Assembly: GCA_024734555.1 (NCBI GenBank)
Contig: JANPWX010000108.1
Coordinates: forward strand, 1,236,566 to 1,300,565
Source of the DNA: Trochalopteron elliotii
Taxonomy: Eukaryota; Chordata; Aves; Passeriformes; Leiothrichidae
Direction: 5' to 3'
Length of the DNA: 64,000 nt
The notes under the pieces were generated by a model, which ran no database searches, was not told the origin of the DNA, and was given only the letters and a program-made list of their open reading frames with translations. How positions within the stretch are numbered: position 1 is the first letter of the stretch; every line of letters begins with the position of its first letter. Made by a program: the position numbers and the translations under genes. Of the stretch, positions 35,011 through 46,640 are shown piece after piece.

Positions 35011-38000
35011 TGAGTAAGAAGTGCATGACTGTTATATGAGAAGTAAGTGTGGCAATAGACAGTGGTCTTGATGTTGTTTGAATCAGCCAATCATTCTTTT
35101 GCCAGTTTTGAAATCAACATGCAATGTAAGGAATACCATGTTTAGCAAGACCGAAGACTCAGATTTTTTTTCCTTTGTCGCCATCACTTTGATGCTAAAC
35201 TATTCAAAAATAATAAAATCCACTGTCCTTCCTACCATTGAAAGTTCCTAATGAATTTATTCTAGTATAAAATCATATAAGCATGATCAGTATAAAGCAA
35301 TAAGACTGTAATAGAGCCCATTCTTTCACATACAATTTCTTCCTCATCCTCTTGTTTTGTAGCTCATAAAAATTATTACAGCCACAGAAGAGTAAGAGAA
35401 GAAAAATAAGTCTGTCTTTAATGTTCTTTTAAAGATAACATTTTTACATGTAAATTTGCCAGACTTTTAAATGATTTTGAATCTATAGCTATATCTGTAG
35501 CTATAGAGATTAGTTGTACATCAGATCATGTAGAGTTCATTCATCCAAACAGGAAAACTGAATATCAATCAGGAGATTTTTTTTATTTGTGGTAATACTT
35601 AAATTCTTAATTGAAATCTTTTAAATAGGGATGATAGCCACTGATCTTTAGGTAACATTAGATCACCCAAGAGTTTTCTACAATGTCTCCTATAGATTCA
35701 GTCCAATATGGTAAAGGTCAGGTTTTAGAACTTGATCAGAAAGCAGAGTAGGTCAGGCAATATTATAAAATTAAGAACATTGTAACATTTATAACACATA
35801 TTCTCCCTTTGTCTATAAAAGTAATTTAGGCATTGATGGATCCCAGTTGCTGTGTTTCCTATCACATTAACCTCAGTTATACAGTTGAAGATTTATGGCT
35901 AGAATTTAAGCAATTTATTTTGAGCAGCTAAGTAACCACTATCACTTTTTGGCTTCATTTCAATGATAATGATGTATAAATAGAGAGTGAGAACTTGTGT
36001 TTTGTTAGCAAATTAGTCAGGCTAGGTTAGTTTTATAGGAACAGTGTTTTGCAATCTTCCCAAACTATCATTCAAAATAATTCAAGAGTTGAAGAAGAGC
36101 TTACAGCCTCAGGGAGAAGAAAGCTGGGAAGAAGAAAATGGATATTCTTGTATATTTCATTTTGCTTTTTAATAACAGATATAATGACTATAACCCACTT
36201 CCAAGAAGAGGAAGGAAATGGGATTTATTTGAATCTTCTGTGTCTCATGCACAACAAGCCTGGGAGAATTAGAAAGAGTACCCAAAGTAACCCAGATGAC
36301 AACCATATCCTAATAGTCTGTTCAGCAGTTCCCTTGAAGTTAACAGGCACCACTGTCATCCAGCAGAGATGAATGTCTGTATACATGCAGATCATGAATT
36401 GAGCCAACTGAAACGCAGGAACAGATAATATAAATATGTGCTGGAATTATAGCTGGATGCATGAAAGCAGCTGATTCTGATAGGGATAGAAAATTTTGAG
36501 ACTCTATGGCACAGTATGGGTTCTTGCACAATTTCTTATCTGAGCATGAGTTAAGGAAAAATGCATCTGGAAACTGAAAGAGTGAGCATTGCTAGCAAGA
36601 CTCAACTGGGTTTTGGTTTTCTGATAAGAGAAAAGCATCTGGATTTTTTTCTTTAAAAATATGATTTTTTTTTTCTTTGCATGCTTTAAAGAGTATCAGG
36701 AGAGGCATGATACACTATGGACCATGTAACCAGTTAAGTACTGAAAGATCAAAGGAGAAAGTCTGATCTTACATACATGCGCTGAGATAAAGAAGTATAT
36801 ATACTATGCCAAACTATATTTAAAAAGCTCAAATTATTGCCAAAAGTTTATTTGCATTATGTTAGGTAGTAATAACACCGTATTCCAAAATTCCTGGTTT
36901 GGGAGGAAGAAGTAGAAAAGGAAAAAATACGACCTTTTTAAAAACTATTAATTAGCTTTAGCATTTCTTTTGGGTTATTTCAAGATACTGCATAGGTACT
37001 CCACATTAGTATTAAATTTTATTTTTAGCAAATATCTGTATGCTGTTTATGTAATGCTGGTCAGAATGTATTGCTAATATTGCTGTTTGATGATAGGCTT
37101 TGAAGCCTGTAACAACCATTTTTTAGAAATTTTTTTGTGAGTGGAATTTTGTCCTTTTCTTTAACTCACTTTAAAGGACTGTAAAAAGTAGAATAGTTTC
37201 ATAATACTGTAATTACCAACAACCCTATGAGGATGTTAAAACAAGTTCTGCTTAGGGACGTAAAAGAACATTTACTGTAAAACTTGTTCCAATACTAGAA
37301 ATGGTGTTTTGACTAATATCAGGTCCTGACCTTAAATCTCCTGAGTTTGAGGTCTGATCTCAAGTCAGGGACATGTCTTTGTAAAAAAAAATATTGTCTA
37401 GACCACAAGCAGTGGAAAATTCTTCAATCTTACGATTAACTATGTTGAGAACAAATGAACCCTGAAAACTGCTTAAGGTGCTGTAGCTGTCAGACAAATG
37501 AATTTATATTTTATAAGGTTGCATGTCTCTTAGTGAAATAAATTTCACCAGTAATTTTAGTTGAAATATTCTTTTGGGTTACAGGCTTTCCCATTTGTCT
37601 GTGTCCCATGTAATATCTGAGGAATAAACAAACAATATATTGTGAAGACTTCAATTTTAGGGCACAAAGGAGCTTTACATGCTCAACAAAACTTCTAGAC
37701 CCAAGAATAGAAATCAGAAAGAAGTCATTTAAGTGGACAAAAAGGTGTAAATGTTCACAGAAATTTAGAGAAGAGTTCTTATTTAAGGTTATTACAAACA
37801 GGACGACAGAATTCCTGCCTGAAGACAAAAGTCAGTGTATTTGATTTTTTTTTAAGTGTTCAATACTTCCACCTCTAACAATAGAATATTCTTTATCTTT
37901 TTTTTTTTCTCAAGCTATTAAGGGTTTTTTCCTATTTTTTGATAAAAATTCATGGAGGTTTTATGTAAGAAAGCATGCAACAGCAGTTGAATTGACATAG

Positions 38001-38869
38001 TTGAGATCAATTTCAAGTAAACTGTACATTAAAAAAACAAAACAGAACAAAGCAAAAAAACCTAGAAAAGTTGGTAGAAGACAGAGGAATAAGATAAAGA
38101 CATATCTGTGCTGGAGTTTGTCAAGAAGATAGATTGTAGGGCATTCTGTTTGATTTATAAAGGGGATGACAAAAGGTAGAGAATACTGTAGGGATGAAAA
38201 TGTCCTAAATTTGCTTTAGGTCTTTCAAAAATTTAGTTACCTTCTTAGAATTAGCTCTGATAAATCTGCCTTTATAATTCAGGATGAAGACATTGAATAG
38301 CATTCAAAACCTTTAGATCAAGTTAGGAATATGTTACTTCTTTTATTCTTTTCAGATTTTTATTGAAATATCATAATAACTGCTGAAGTAATTGCCATTA
38401 AAAATGCATACATGGCGAGAAGGTCTTGATTGGGTCCTATTTAAAAAAGATATTTGTTCATTCTTAGCCTTTTAACTATTACCCCAGCCAGAAAGTTGAC
38501 ATCGCTGCCTGCACAATAAAGATGTATCCTGTCCTTTGTAATTTTATAAGAGCCTATGATCTGTAATTAACTTAGCTTATTCTGAAAAATCAAGAGTTAT
38601 TCAATCATGAAACTTTCTACCATGACCTAGAGCTGAAAGAATACACACTGTGAGAGAATTATATAAGCTGACTATCCAGAACAGCTGGAATTGCTTAATT
38701 GGTTGCAATTCCGTTTTGAATACACTCCTTCATATCTATCTCTTTGAGACACACTCGTGTTAGGGAAACTTCCCAGTCTGATGATTCATGACATTCTCTG
38801 GTAGCCACACTCCCAAGGTTAGAGACTTCTGCTGCTGGGATTGAAGGCCCTTCAGAACAGGCAGATCCA
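35011..38869. other. AT-rich stretch with no recognisable gene
   Basis: No gene recognised. The 107-codon plus frame at 36049-36372 and the 105-codon minus frame at 37511-37828 have no recognisable domain, no framing splice sites that I trust, and neighbours in other frames. There are small A-rich tracts near 38032-38061. Confidence 0.5.
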
Positions 38870-39263
38870 GGGAGTGATGGGAGCCCTCCCACACATCACA
38901 CTCTCACACAGTCAAACCAGATTTCCTCACCAGATTGAGCCCAGGTTTGCCGTAGAGGAGTCTCAGATGTCTCATTCCATAAAGACATTCATTCACGGTG
39001 CATAAACACAAACAGCCTGAGCTGGTGCCCCCAAGGAGGGCGAAAGGACCCCTGGGATTTTATACTACAGTTTGCCTTTATACCCTCACAGCCTTGCTCT
39101 TCCCCCTGTGTCTTCGGCTCTGGAGGTGTCTCTCAGTGTCCATTCATCTGGCTGGGGCCACTGGTCCTCATGACCTTTCTTAATCAAAGTATTTTCAGTT
39201 CATGGCCTCTTGTCTATCAGGGCTCCCACCCAGAGCCCGGTCTGCTTTTTGGTCTACATCTCT
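38870..39263 (-). mobile_element. LTR-like GC-richer island, minus strand (tentative)
   Basis: The composition contrasts with the AT-rich flanks. Read on the minus strand it has a TG start (TGTAGACC near 39263), a U3-like GC-rich part, a TATA-like GTAGTATAAAATCCC near 39060, a GTGAATGAATGTCTTTATGG block resembling a mutated polyadenylation region near 38990, and a short GT-rich end near 38880-38900. The order suits an avian ERV LTR, but I cannot name the family and see no target-site duplication. A diverged promoter-like island or an unknown repeat remain possible. Confidence 0.45.
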
Positions 39264-42200
39264 AGCTTGCAAACCAAGAAACCTTCATCAGATGTATTCT
39301 TCAACACCAAATCTCAGAGTAATTCAAATAAACAGTCACACTTTCAGATGAAAAAAAAATATTCTTTTATTTGTATTGTCAGAATTATAATTCACTGTTT
39401 ACTAAGTTACTGTAAAAATTGATCATTGTGCTACTAATTTATATTGTAACAATTCAGGGTGGTGAAATGTACACTCCTTTGTTAAGGTTTATTTTTTGTT
39501 TTCTTCCAATTGCTCAGGTACACAAGAAGAGAGATGTTTCCACCCCTCTGTGCTTTACAAATTTATTGCAAACATAAAACCATTCGTTTAGGAAAACAGA
39601 GGGAGACAACCAGATGATGCAGACAAGAACATGGTGTAGACCCTTGATGAAGGCAATATTCTTCTGAGAGGTGGTAAACATGAATTTTGAATTGTCTGGG
39701 CTTTATGAGACTTTAAATATAGGACTGATCTTTTAAAATAAACTGCTCCTTTTATTTATTTTCAAAAGAATGTAACTAAGTTTTGTGTTACCTGAGAATC
39801 CCAGGCTAGTCCTTGTGAATTAAGTTTTCTATAAAATTTTTCATAGGGGCAAGACTCCTCTCTCATCCCTCTTTAAGTCAAGAACACTAATAAGGAATTA
39901 ACATGTTTGAATTGTCACACTAGGTGTCAGTTTAGGTTGCCCAGGATGGCAGAAATTGCCAATCTGACACAATACTCATCCTCTTCTGAAGCAGCTGTTA
40001 GAATGCCAACAGTATAGAGCACAACCATAGAAATATCATCAGATGGCAATAGTCAGGCATGTGAATGCCATGCCTGGGCTTAAACAGTTGTAATAAACTG
40101 TAATAAACTTGCTTAGCCAAGCTTAGGACTGCATGATTAAAAAATATCTGATGAGGTAGTGTTTTGTCTTGGCTAAATAAAAAGAAGCAATATGTTAAAT
40201 TAATAGTTGAAAACTAATTTTTGGATCCCTAGTAGCAAAAGTCTATTGGGTAGTACATATCCAAAATTGACTGTATCTTAATATGACAGAGGTGATCTGG
40301 TGTCAGATGTATCTACATCATAGACTATTATTACATTTAAAAGGAAGGACCATAATTCATTTTTGTACAGTTCTTTGTGGTTCTTGGAGTAGACATCCAT
40401 ATTGTGTTTTCACAGTTAAGTCAATGAAGTTAATGACAGCTGTGGGTTCTAGGCATAAATTGCACCTATATAGAGTGCTAACTGCTGGCAGATCTTGCTT
40501 TCAATTTGCAAGGAGAGATCTACAGATGGCTCCCTGTTGGATGTCTTTGCTTCTGCTTCACCAGGAGGGAAACTGCTTTGAGAAAACCAGCAGCACAGCT
40601 CAAGTGTGTATTGTAAGATTTCAAGTGCAAACTAAATTTGCACTGAAAAGAAACTCTTCAAAAAACCCTGCAACACACTAAGAAAATAATGCATCCGCTG
40701 TTTGAGTTCACAAATGAGCAAGTAAATGTGGCCTCTTAGCCTCCGTACTTTGCATATCCCAGTTCTTAGACACTCACTTTTGAACATCGTCTCTGCTTTT
40801 TCTATTTATTCAGACAGATCTTGAATGGCAAAACATACTAAGCTTCTAGTTCCTAAGTGAGACAGGTTATTAGTTCAGGTAAGCTAGATTCTTCTTTCCA
40901 TTTTATGGATTTTTAGTCTGCTGTTACTTGTAATCCATCTCAACAGAAGGAATAGAGATTGCTGTTCTTCTTCCACAGAAAAACACTATTTATTTTTCAA
41001 ATGTGCACATGCTGCCACATCTGAAAAGGAAAAACAAGCCTTTCGCAGTGTTCAAAAACAGTGTTTGATTCTTTCTTTCATCAGGGATGAGTTTGTTACA
41101 AATCCTTTATGGATATAATAAAATGTCCCATAGGCTTCCATGCTTCAGCTCTGTACAAATACTGCGTTTCATTTGCACCCTGAAGACAGTATTGCTTGCT
41201 GGCTATCTATTTGCTGGTTGTTTCATGTCCTAAAGTTTTCTTGCTTTGGTTTGAACTCTAATATGGACACATCTAAGTCTCCTTATTAATTCCAGAAACA
41301 GATCTAACAGATTGGAAAGCATGAGAAAAATATTCATCATTTCCTTTATAGGTTATGGTTCTTCATATTTATTTTGGATCTATAGACCTAGATGGTTCTC
41401 TGTTACTTAAAATCCAATGACCTTTAGATCTCATGATAACATCACTCAAAACATGAGTAAGAGAAGAAGGATCTATATTTGAGAAGGATCTTATTCCTAG
41501 CAGTCAGTTTATTATCTTAAAAGAAAATAATTGTTTTCTAGCTTGTCAGAGGTGTTAATTGCAAACTGTGTATTTAAATTGTTATTGGCATGCATTAGTG
41601 TGGTACATCTGGTAGAAAAAAGATGATATCATTCTTAGCCATTTCTGTAGCACAATTTTTTCCTAATTACTCTCTCATTAATGTGAATAGCTAAATAGTT
41701 GGTATTCATACCAATAAAAAAAATCTTGGTTGCTACCCTGGGGAAGTTGTTTTTTCCTTTACATGATCTTTTTTACTTAATATCAACACTAGCACCAAAA
41801 TTAGTCGCATGCCACTTAAATATGTGTAACCAGCTGTGAATGTATTTTTTTAGTATGCTGCATGAAAAAGTTTTTCCTCTTCTTGAGCTATAGGTGTTAA
41901 TTGGTATCTTTGTATCTTGCTAATTAAGTTCTAGCAACACCTTTTCCTTCTTCCTTACTCTGAATTTAATGAGCTCCCTTGTTGTAATAATTTATTAGAT
42001 AATTAGATAAAACACAACAAAAAGTTTTTTAGAGGAACTTTGAACAAGGAGGTTCAATAGATTTTAGAAAGGCAACATGCACTCGCTAACTTTTGGCTGA
42101 TTCAGATTGTAAGTCTTCAGGAATGAGTATGAAATACTCTTAAATCATACTCTTCGTGCATGAAATTATTTTCTGTTCAGTCTCAGTTACAGGTTCCCAG

Positions 42201-43007
42201 GCACTGCACTCTCTTTCCCATTTCTTCCCATGCTTTCTAAGCATGAACATTCAAAAGCCAGCTTTTTGTAGAACCCACATTCAACCCTAAGACAGGAAGG
42301 TGTCTGTGAACAAAAATTGAGGGATTTTTCATAGAATGTGTGGATTGTATGTTTTCTGTCAGCTTAGGATGTTCCTCCTTCGCATACTTCATCCAAGTGG
42401 ATTAGTTTTGTGATGATCATCTACCATGAGGGTCAGACATACTTGGCAACCTCGTTGTGGGCAAAGACATTGTCTTTTCTTTTTCATTTGTTGACCTAAC
42501 CTTTGTTCAAACCAAACCAAATGCCCAAAGCAACAACAACAAAAAAGAAAAATAAATCACTTATTTTCTGTTTTGAAGAGAATTGTCTCAGACCCTAGAG
42601 TGAAAAAACTGCATAAAATAGAGCAACAAAAGATTTTGCCTGAATGTTAAACAAATAAATCTAGTATTACAGTTCACTCTTTATCATATATAATTGATTT
42701 ATAAGGTGCCTAAAGATTTTAAGGAGTTACAGACAATATTTGAGATAGTATGTCAGGTTTCCAAATGTTCGAAGAAATTTAGAAATGCATACATATAACA
42801 ACATATTTACTTACAACATTTTAATTATTATATTCTAATTTTAAATATGATTTTTCACCATATCTTATTTGTGATAGCACACTTGAAGAAAAAAAAAAAG
42901 AAAAAAAGAAAATTAAAAGTTTAGAAAGACTGCATTAATAAAAACTCCCCAAATTGCAGTAAGGCCTCTTTGGGAAAAAATGTATGCTAAAACATGGCTA
43001 TTTTCCA
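39264..43007. other. AT-rich stretch with no recognisable gene
   Basis: No gene recognised. The 132-codon plus frame at 40283-40681 has no recognisable domain and an unremarkable start context; I treat it as chance. An A/G-rich tract lies at about 42885-42912. Confidence 0.5.
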
Positions 43008-43845
43008 AGTTCCAGGGACGCTTTCCACTAGACAAGATTGCTCAAAGCCCCATCCAGCTTGTTTGTTCAAAGTTGGGGATGGTGCCTCCACAAATTTTCT
43101 AGGCAACTTGTTTCAGTGCCCCACCACCTTTACAGTACAGAACTTCTTCCTAATATCTAAACTAAACCTACCATGTTTCAGTTTAAAGCCATTCCCCCTT
43201 GTCCTATCACTAAATGCCGTTATAAAAAGTAACATCACTGCTCTCTTGCAGGTCCCCTTTATTTACTGGGAGGCTGCTAAAAGGATACACAGAGCCTTCT
43301 CTTTTCCGGTCTGGACAACCCCAGCTCTCTCAACTTGACTTCGTAGGAGTAATGCTCCTATGATGAGTAAATCAGTCTCCCTGATCATCTTCATGGCCCT
43401 CCTCTGGGCTCATTGCAGTAGGTCCATGTCCTTATGCTGTGGATCATAGAGCTGGACACAGGACTCCAGGAGGGTTTCATGAGAGCAGAGGGGCTGAGAC
43501 TTCCCTCAGACAGTTGGTTGTGCTGCTTTTGATGCAGACCAAGTTGACTTTCTGGTTGCAAACATATATTTCTGTCTCATGTTGATCTCTCCTCCCACCA
43601 ACACCATCAAGTCTTTCTCCCCAGGGTTCAATCCATTCTTTTCCCAGTCTGTATTTGTGCTTGGAATTGCCCTGACACAGGTAAAAGATCTTGTACTTGA
43701 CTTTGTTGGACTTCCTGTGGTTTGCACAAGCCCACCTTTCAAGGTCTGTCTGGGTGACATCCATTCCTTCCAGAATGTCAATTGTGCCACACACCTTGGG
43801 ATTGCCAGAAAACTTGCTGAGGGTGGAACCAGTGCCCAAGGATGA
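43008..43845 (-). mobile_element. CR1 LINE, C-terminal ORF2 and 3' UTR, minus strand
   Basis: On the minus strand, frames between 43848 and 43477 read LSKFSGNPKVCGTIDILEG, then GNSKHKYRLGKEWIEP, the C-terminal part of CR1 reverse transcriptase. The catalytic FADD motif has become FSGN, so both metal-binding aspartates are gone, and a frameshift moves the frame near 43700. The 3' untranslated part (plus strand CCACTAGACAAGATTGCTCA at 43027, then TCCCCCTTGTCCTATCACTA at 43193) follows, but the last 50-60 bases with the octamer tail are missing at 43008. The copy is dead and 5'-truncated. Confidence 0.92.
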
Positions 43846-44483
43846 CAAAACAGTTCTCCTTTCCTTAAGAAATAGGGCAAACCCAATAGAGTTGCTTTCT
43901 TCTTCAACTGCTTAGAAAGCATTTTAATATTTTAGGCACTGCCAAGGAATTTTGAGATAGCCCTTAAGGCATTAAGTTTATTACTTTCTTCTATCTATTA
44001 TTGTTCATTAGTTTTGTTTTTATTTATTGATTTTTAAATTTATTTATAAGCAATCATTTAGGAAGCAATCAGTGCCTAGACACCTTTGGTTACTGTTTGG
44101 GTTTGTATCTTAAGATAGATTCATCCCACACAGTTCCATAAAAACATTTGGACTCTTTTGCTCTCCTCTAGCTTGGACTACTTCCTAGAATTTTCATAAG
44201 GCGTACGTGATTCAGTAAGTCTCTCAAGAGACTCTATCACATATGTTCCACATTATGGGGTACAAACTTGCAAGAGATTGTCCACTTTTGTTCTTTTTTT
44301 GGATTTTGTGTTTCAGGCGTCCTCATTTTCCACATTCCTTTGAGTGTCACTTTTTAAAGCATCTTCACAGTCTATGTGAACAATAGTAGCACAATTTAAT
44401 CTGCTCTACAGAATTTCGTGAATGCAAAACTAGTCTACCTATTCTCTAAGTATCTATAAGACTATTAGTTTATGTTGCAATTG
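43846..44483. other. AT-rich stretch with no recognisable gene
   Basis: Nothing recognised between the CR1 copy and the hexanucleotide repeat. Confidence 0.6.
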
Positions 44484-44550
44484 ATCAGTATCAGTATCAG
44501 TATCAGTATCAGTATCAGTATCAGTATCAGTATCAGTATCAGTATCAGTA
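44484..44550. repeat. Perfect (ATCAGT)n hexanucleotide repeat, 11 copies
   Basis: Eleven uninterrupted copies of ATCAGT (66 bases) plus one further A. The lack of interruptions suggests recent expansion and probable length polymorphism. It is not the telomere hexamer. Confidence 0.97.
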
Positions 44551-45544
44551 AGTTAAAGCACAAAATTTCCTCATGTTTATTTGCAATTTCTTTCTCCAGC
44601 CTTCATGGCTATTATGTTTAGTTTTAGTTTCAGGTTTTAATGCAAATTTCTTTATCAGAAACTCGCAGAAAATATTTTGCTTAGTGTTCAGGCTGAAAGC
44701 GCCACTGCTTTCTTATATGTGACATCCTCAGTATTAGCATAAATTTGAATTTAAATGCAAAAAAAAAAAAAGAAAGTTAAGATTCAGATCCTTTTCACTC
44801 AACTTTACTAAATTAATCTTAGATAACTAACTCAAGATTTAACGTGATCTAATTTGTAATTTGTGGATGGCTCGAATTAATGTTTAGGAAATATCTTTCA
44901 GTCTTGTATCCTGTGTCATTTATTTGTTTGCTTGTTTATGACTGTCTTTGTGAAAAGGTTTTCATGTCTTTATTGGATATAATATCTGTACCTAGAGCTA
45001 TTCCTTCCCATGAATTTTCCTTCCACAGACAGAGAAGACCATAATGCAGAGCTCTGAGACTCTTGTTTGCAGGAATTCCACAACTTCCCATTCCTACTCC
45101 TCTTTCCTTCCTGTATACTTAGTCTTTTTGTTCTGATTAAGTTTCTGATCAATACTAATTTTTTTTTTTTAATATCTTAGTTAACTTGCAGATCAAGCCT
45201 TTTCCTTTGGTATTCAAGACTAGTATTTATCAGTACCAGAACAATCCTTCAGAGAAGTCAGTTTCAATTTTGCACTGAAATCCTACAGAAGTTTTCTCTT
45301 GGTGAATTTTCCTTTTCTTTATGGTAAATATAAATTTAACTACAGCAACATTCTGCTAGTCCATCTGCTTTCTCCAAATTGTACAACTGAAGCTTTTCTG
45401 ACATCCTTATTGGTCAAGCTTGGCATGGAAAAGACTTAATTCTTCACCATCCCACTGGTATCCCTTCTGGAGAACCAATTGCCAACTCTGCAGGAGACTG
45501 CCAATAGTAAAAAATTATCGTATCATCTCTTAGGAAGATGCAGA
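44551..45544. other. AT-rich stretch with no recognisable gene
   Basis: Contains an A-run near 44759-44771 and a T-run near 45160-45170. No gene. Confidence 0.6.
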
Positions 45545-46205
45545 AGTTCAAAACATCCAATATGCTGAAAGAAGTAAATGTGCTTGCAGCCCAGAAAGTA
45601 AACCCTGTATTGGGCTGCATTAAAAGAAATGTGGTCAGAAGATCAAATGAGGTAGTTCTGTCCCTCCTGTCTGCTCTGCTGAGTCTCCACTTGGAGTAGT
45701 GCATCCAGCTCTGGGGTTCCCAGTGCAAGAAAGTCCTGGAGCTGTTATAATGAGTCCCAAGGAGGGCCATGAAAATGATGAGAAGGCTGGAGCAAGCCTA
45801 TGTAAAAAAGATGAGAGAGTTGGGGAGAAGAGAAGGCTCTGGAAGACATTGTTTTTGTCTTTCGATGTAAAATGGGGGCTTATAAGAAAGATGGAGAGAG
45901 ATATTTTTCCAGGCCCCATAGTGACAGAAAAAGGATTAATAGTTTTCAACTTAAAGATGATAGGTTAAAATAAGGTATAAGGAAGTCATTCTTTATGGTT
46001 AGGGTAGTGAGACATAGGAACAAGTTGCCCAGAGAAGCTATGGATGCCTCATCTCTGGCAGTGTTTCAGATAAGGTTGGATGAGGTTTTGGGCAACTTGA
46101 TCAATCAAGATACTTAATCCAGTGAAGGATGTCTCTGCACATGGCAGAAGAGGCATAACTATTTGACCTTTGAAGGTCTTTCCCAGCTGTTCCATGATGA
46201 GTCTG
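45545..46205 (+). mobile_element. CR1 LINE, 3' part, plus strand
   Basis: GTGCTTGCAGCCCAGAAAGT, GGGCTGCATTAAAAGAAATG, GTGCATCCAGCTCTGGGGTT, AACAAGTTGCCCAGAGAAGC, TGGATGCCTCATCTCTGGCA and AAGGTCTTTCCCAGCTGTTC follow the CR1 ORF2 C-terminus and 3' untranslated region in order. The ATTCTATG tail is decayed to CCATGATGAGTC. The frame is broken throughout. Confidence 0.9.
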
Positions 46206-46467
46206 AAATTTTGGTTTGTCCCAGTTTTCTTATCTGTAGAAAATTAAGTATTTTTGATACTGTTATATTGGCAATCTCATCTTTGTGTGTTATTACTGGT
46301 ATGGTTGCCTAGGTTACTGGCTTTAAAAATTTTGCTCTCCAGAAGGTTTCCCAGTGTTCCCCCTCAAATTCATACAAAGTTGAGTCACTTTTCAAATAAC
46401 TCCCCCTTACCTACTCATGATATGCAGCTTTTCCTCGTGATGCTAACAGTTACCTCTAGGTGCTTTT
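46206..46467. other. Spacer between two CR1 fragments
   Basis: Nothing recognised. The plus frame starting at 46254 runs into the next CR1 fragment and is chance. Confidence 0.55.
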
Positions 46468-46640
46468 CAGAATCACAGAACTCTTTAGGCTGGAAAAGAT
46501 CTTTGAGATTGAGTCCAGCCACAAGCCTAAAATTGCCAAATTCCACTAATCCATGTGACCATCCACCAATTTATGTTCAGTAATTTCTCACGTCTACCTT
46601 CACAGAGCAACCTAAGGCCGGGGATGACTCAGCAGCCTAG
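46468..46640 (-). mobile_element. CR1 LINE 3' tail fragment, minus strand
   Basis: The plus strand AATCACAGAACTCTTTAGGC, TGGAAAAGATCTTTGAGATT and GAGTCCAGCCACAAGCC is the reverse of a CR1 3' end. The remainder to about 46640 is diverged. It lies tail-to-tail with the plus-strand copy at 45545-46205, about 260 bases away. Confidence 0.75.

Noticed and set aside
36049..36372. 107-codon plus frame with a short hydrophobic segment
   Set aside because: No recognisable homology; the hydrophobic stretch comes from a T-rich patch.
40283..40681. 132-codon plus frame
   Set aside because: No recognisable family, no supporting splice or promoter signal; a frame of this length is expected by chance in 64 kb.
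44484..44550. Interstitial telomere repeat
   Set aside because: The unit is ATCAGT, not TTAGGG or its complement.
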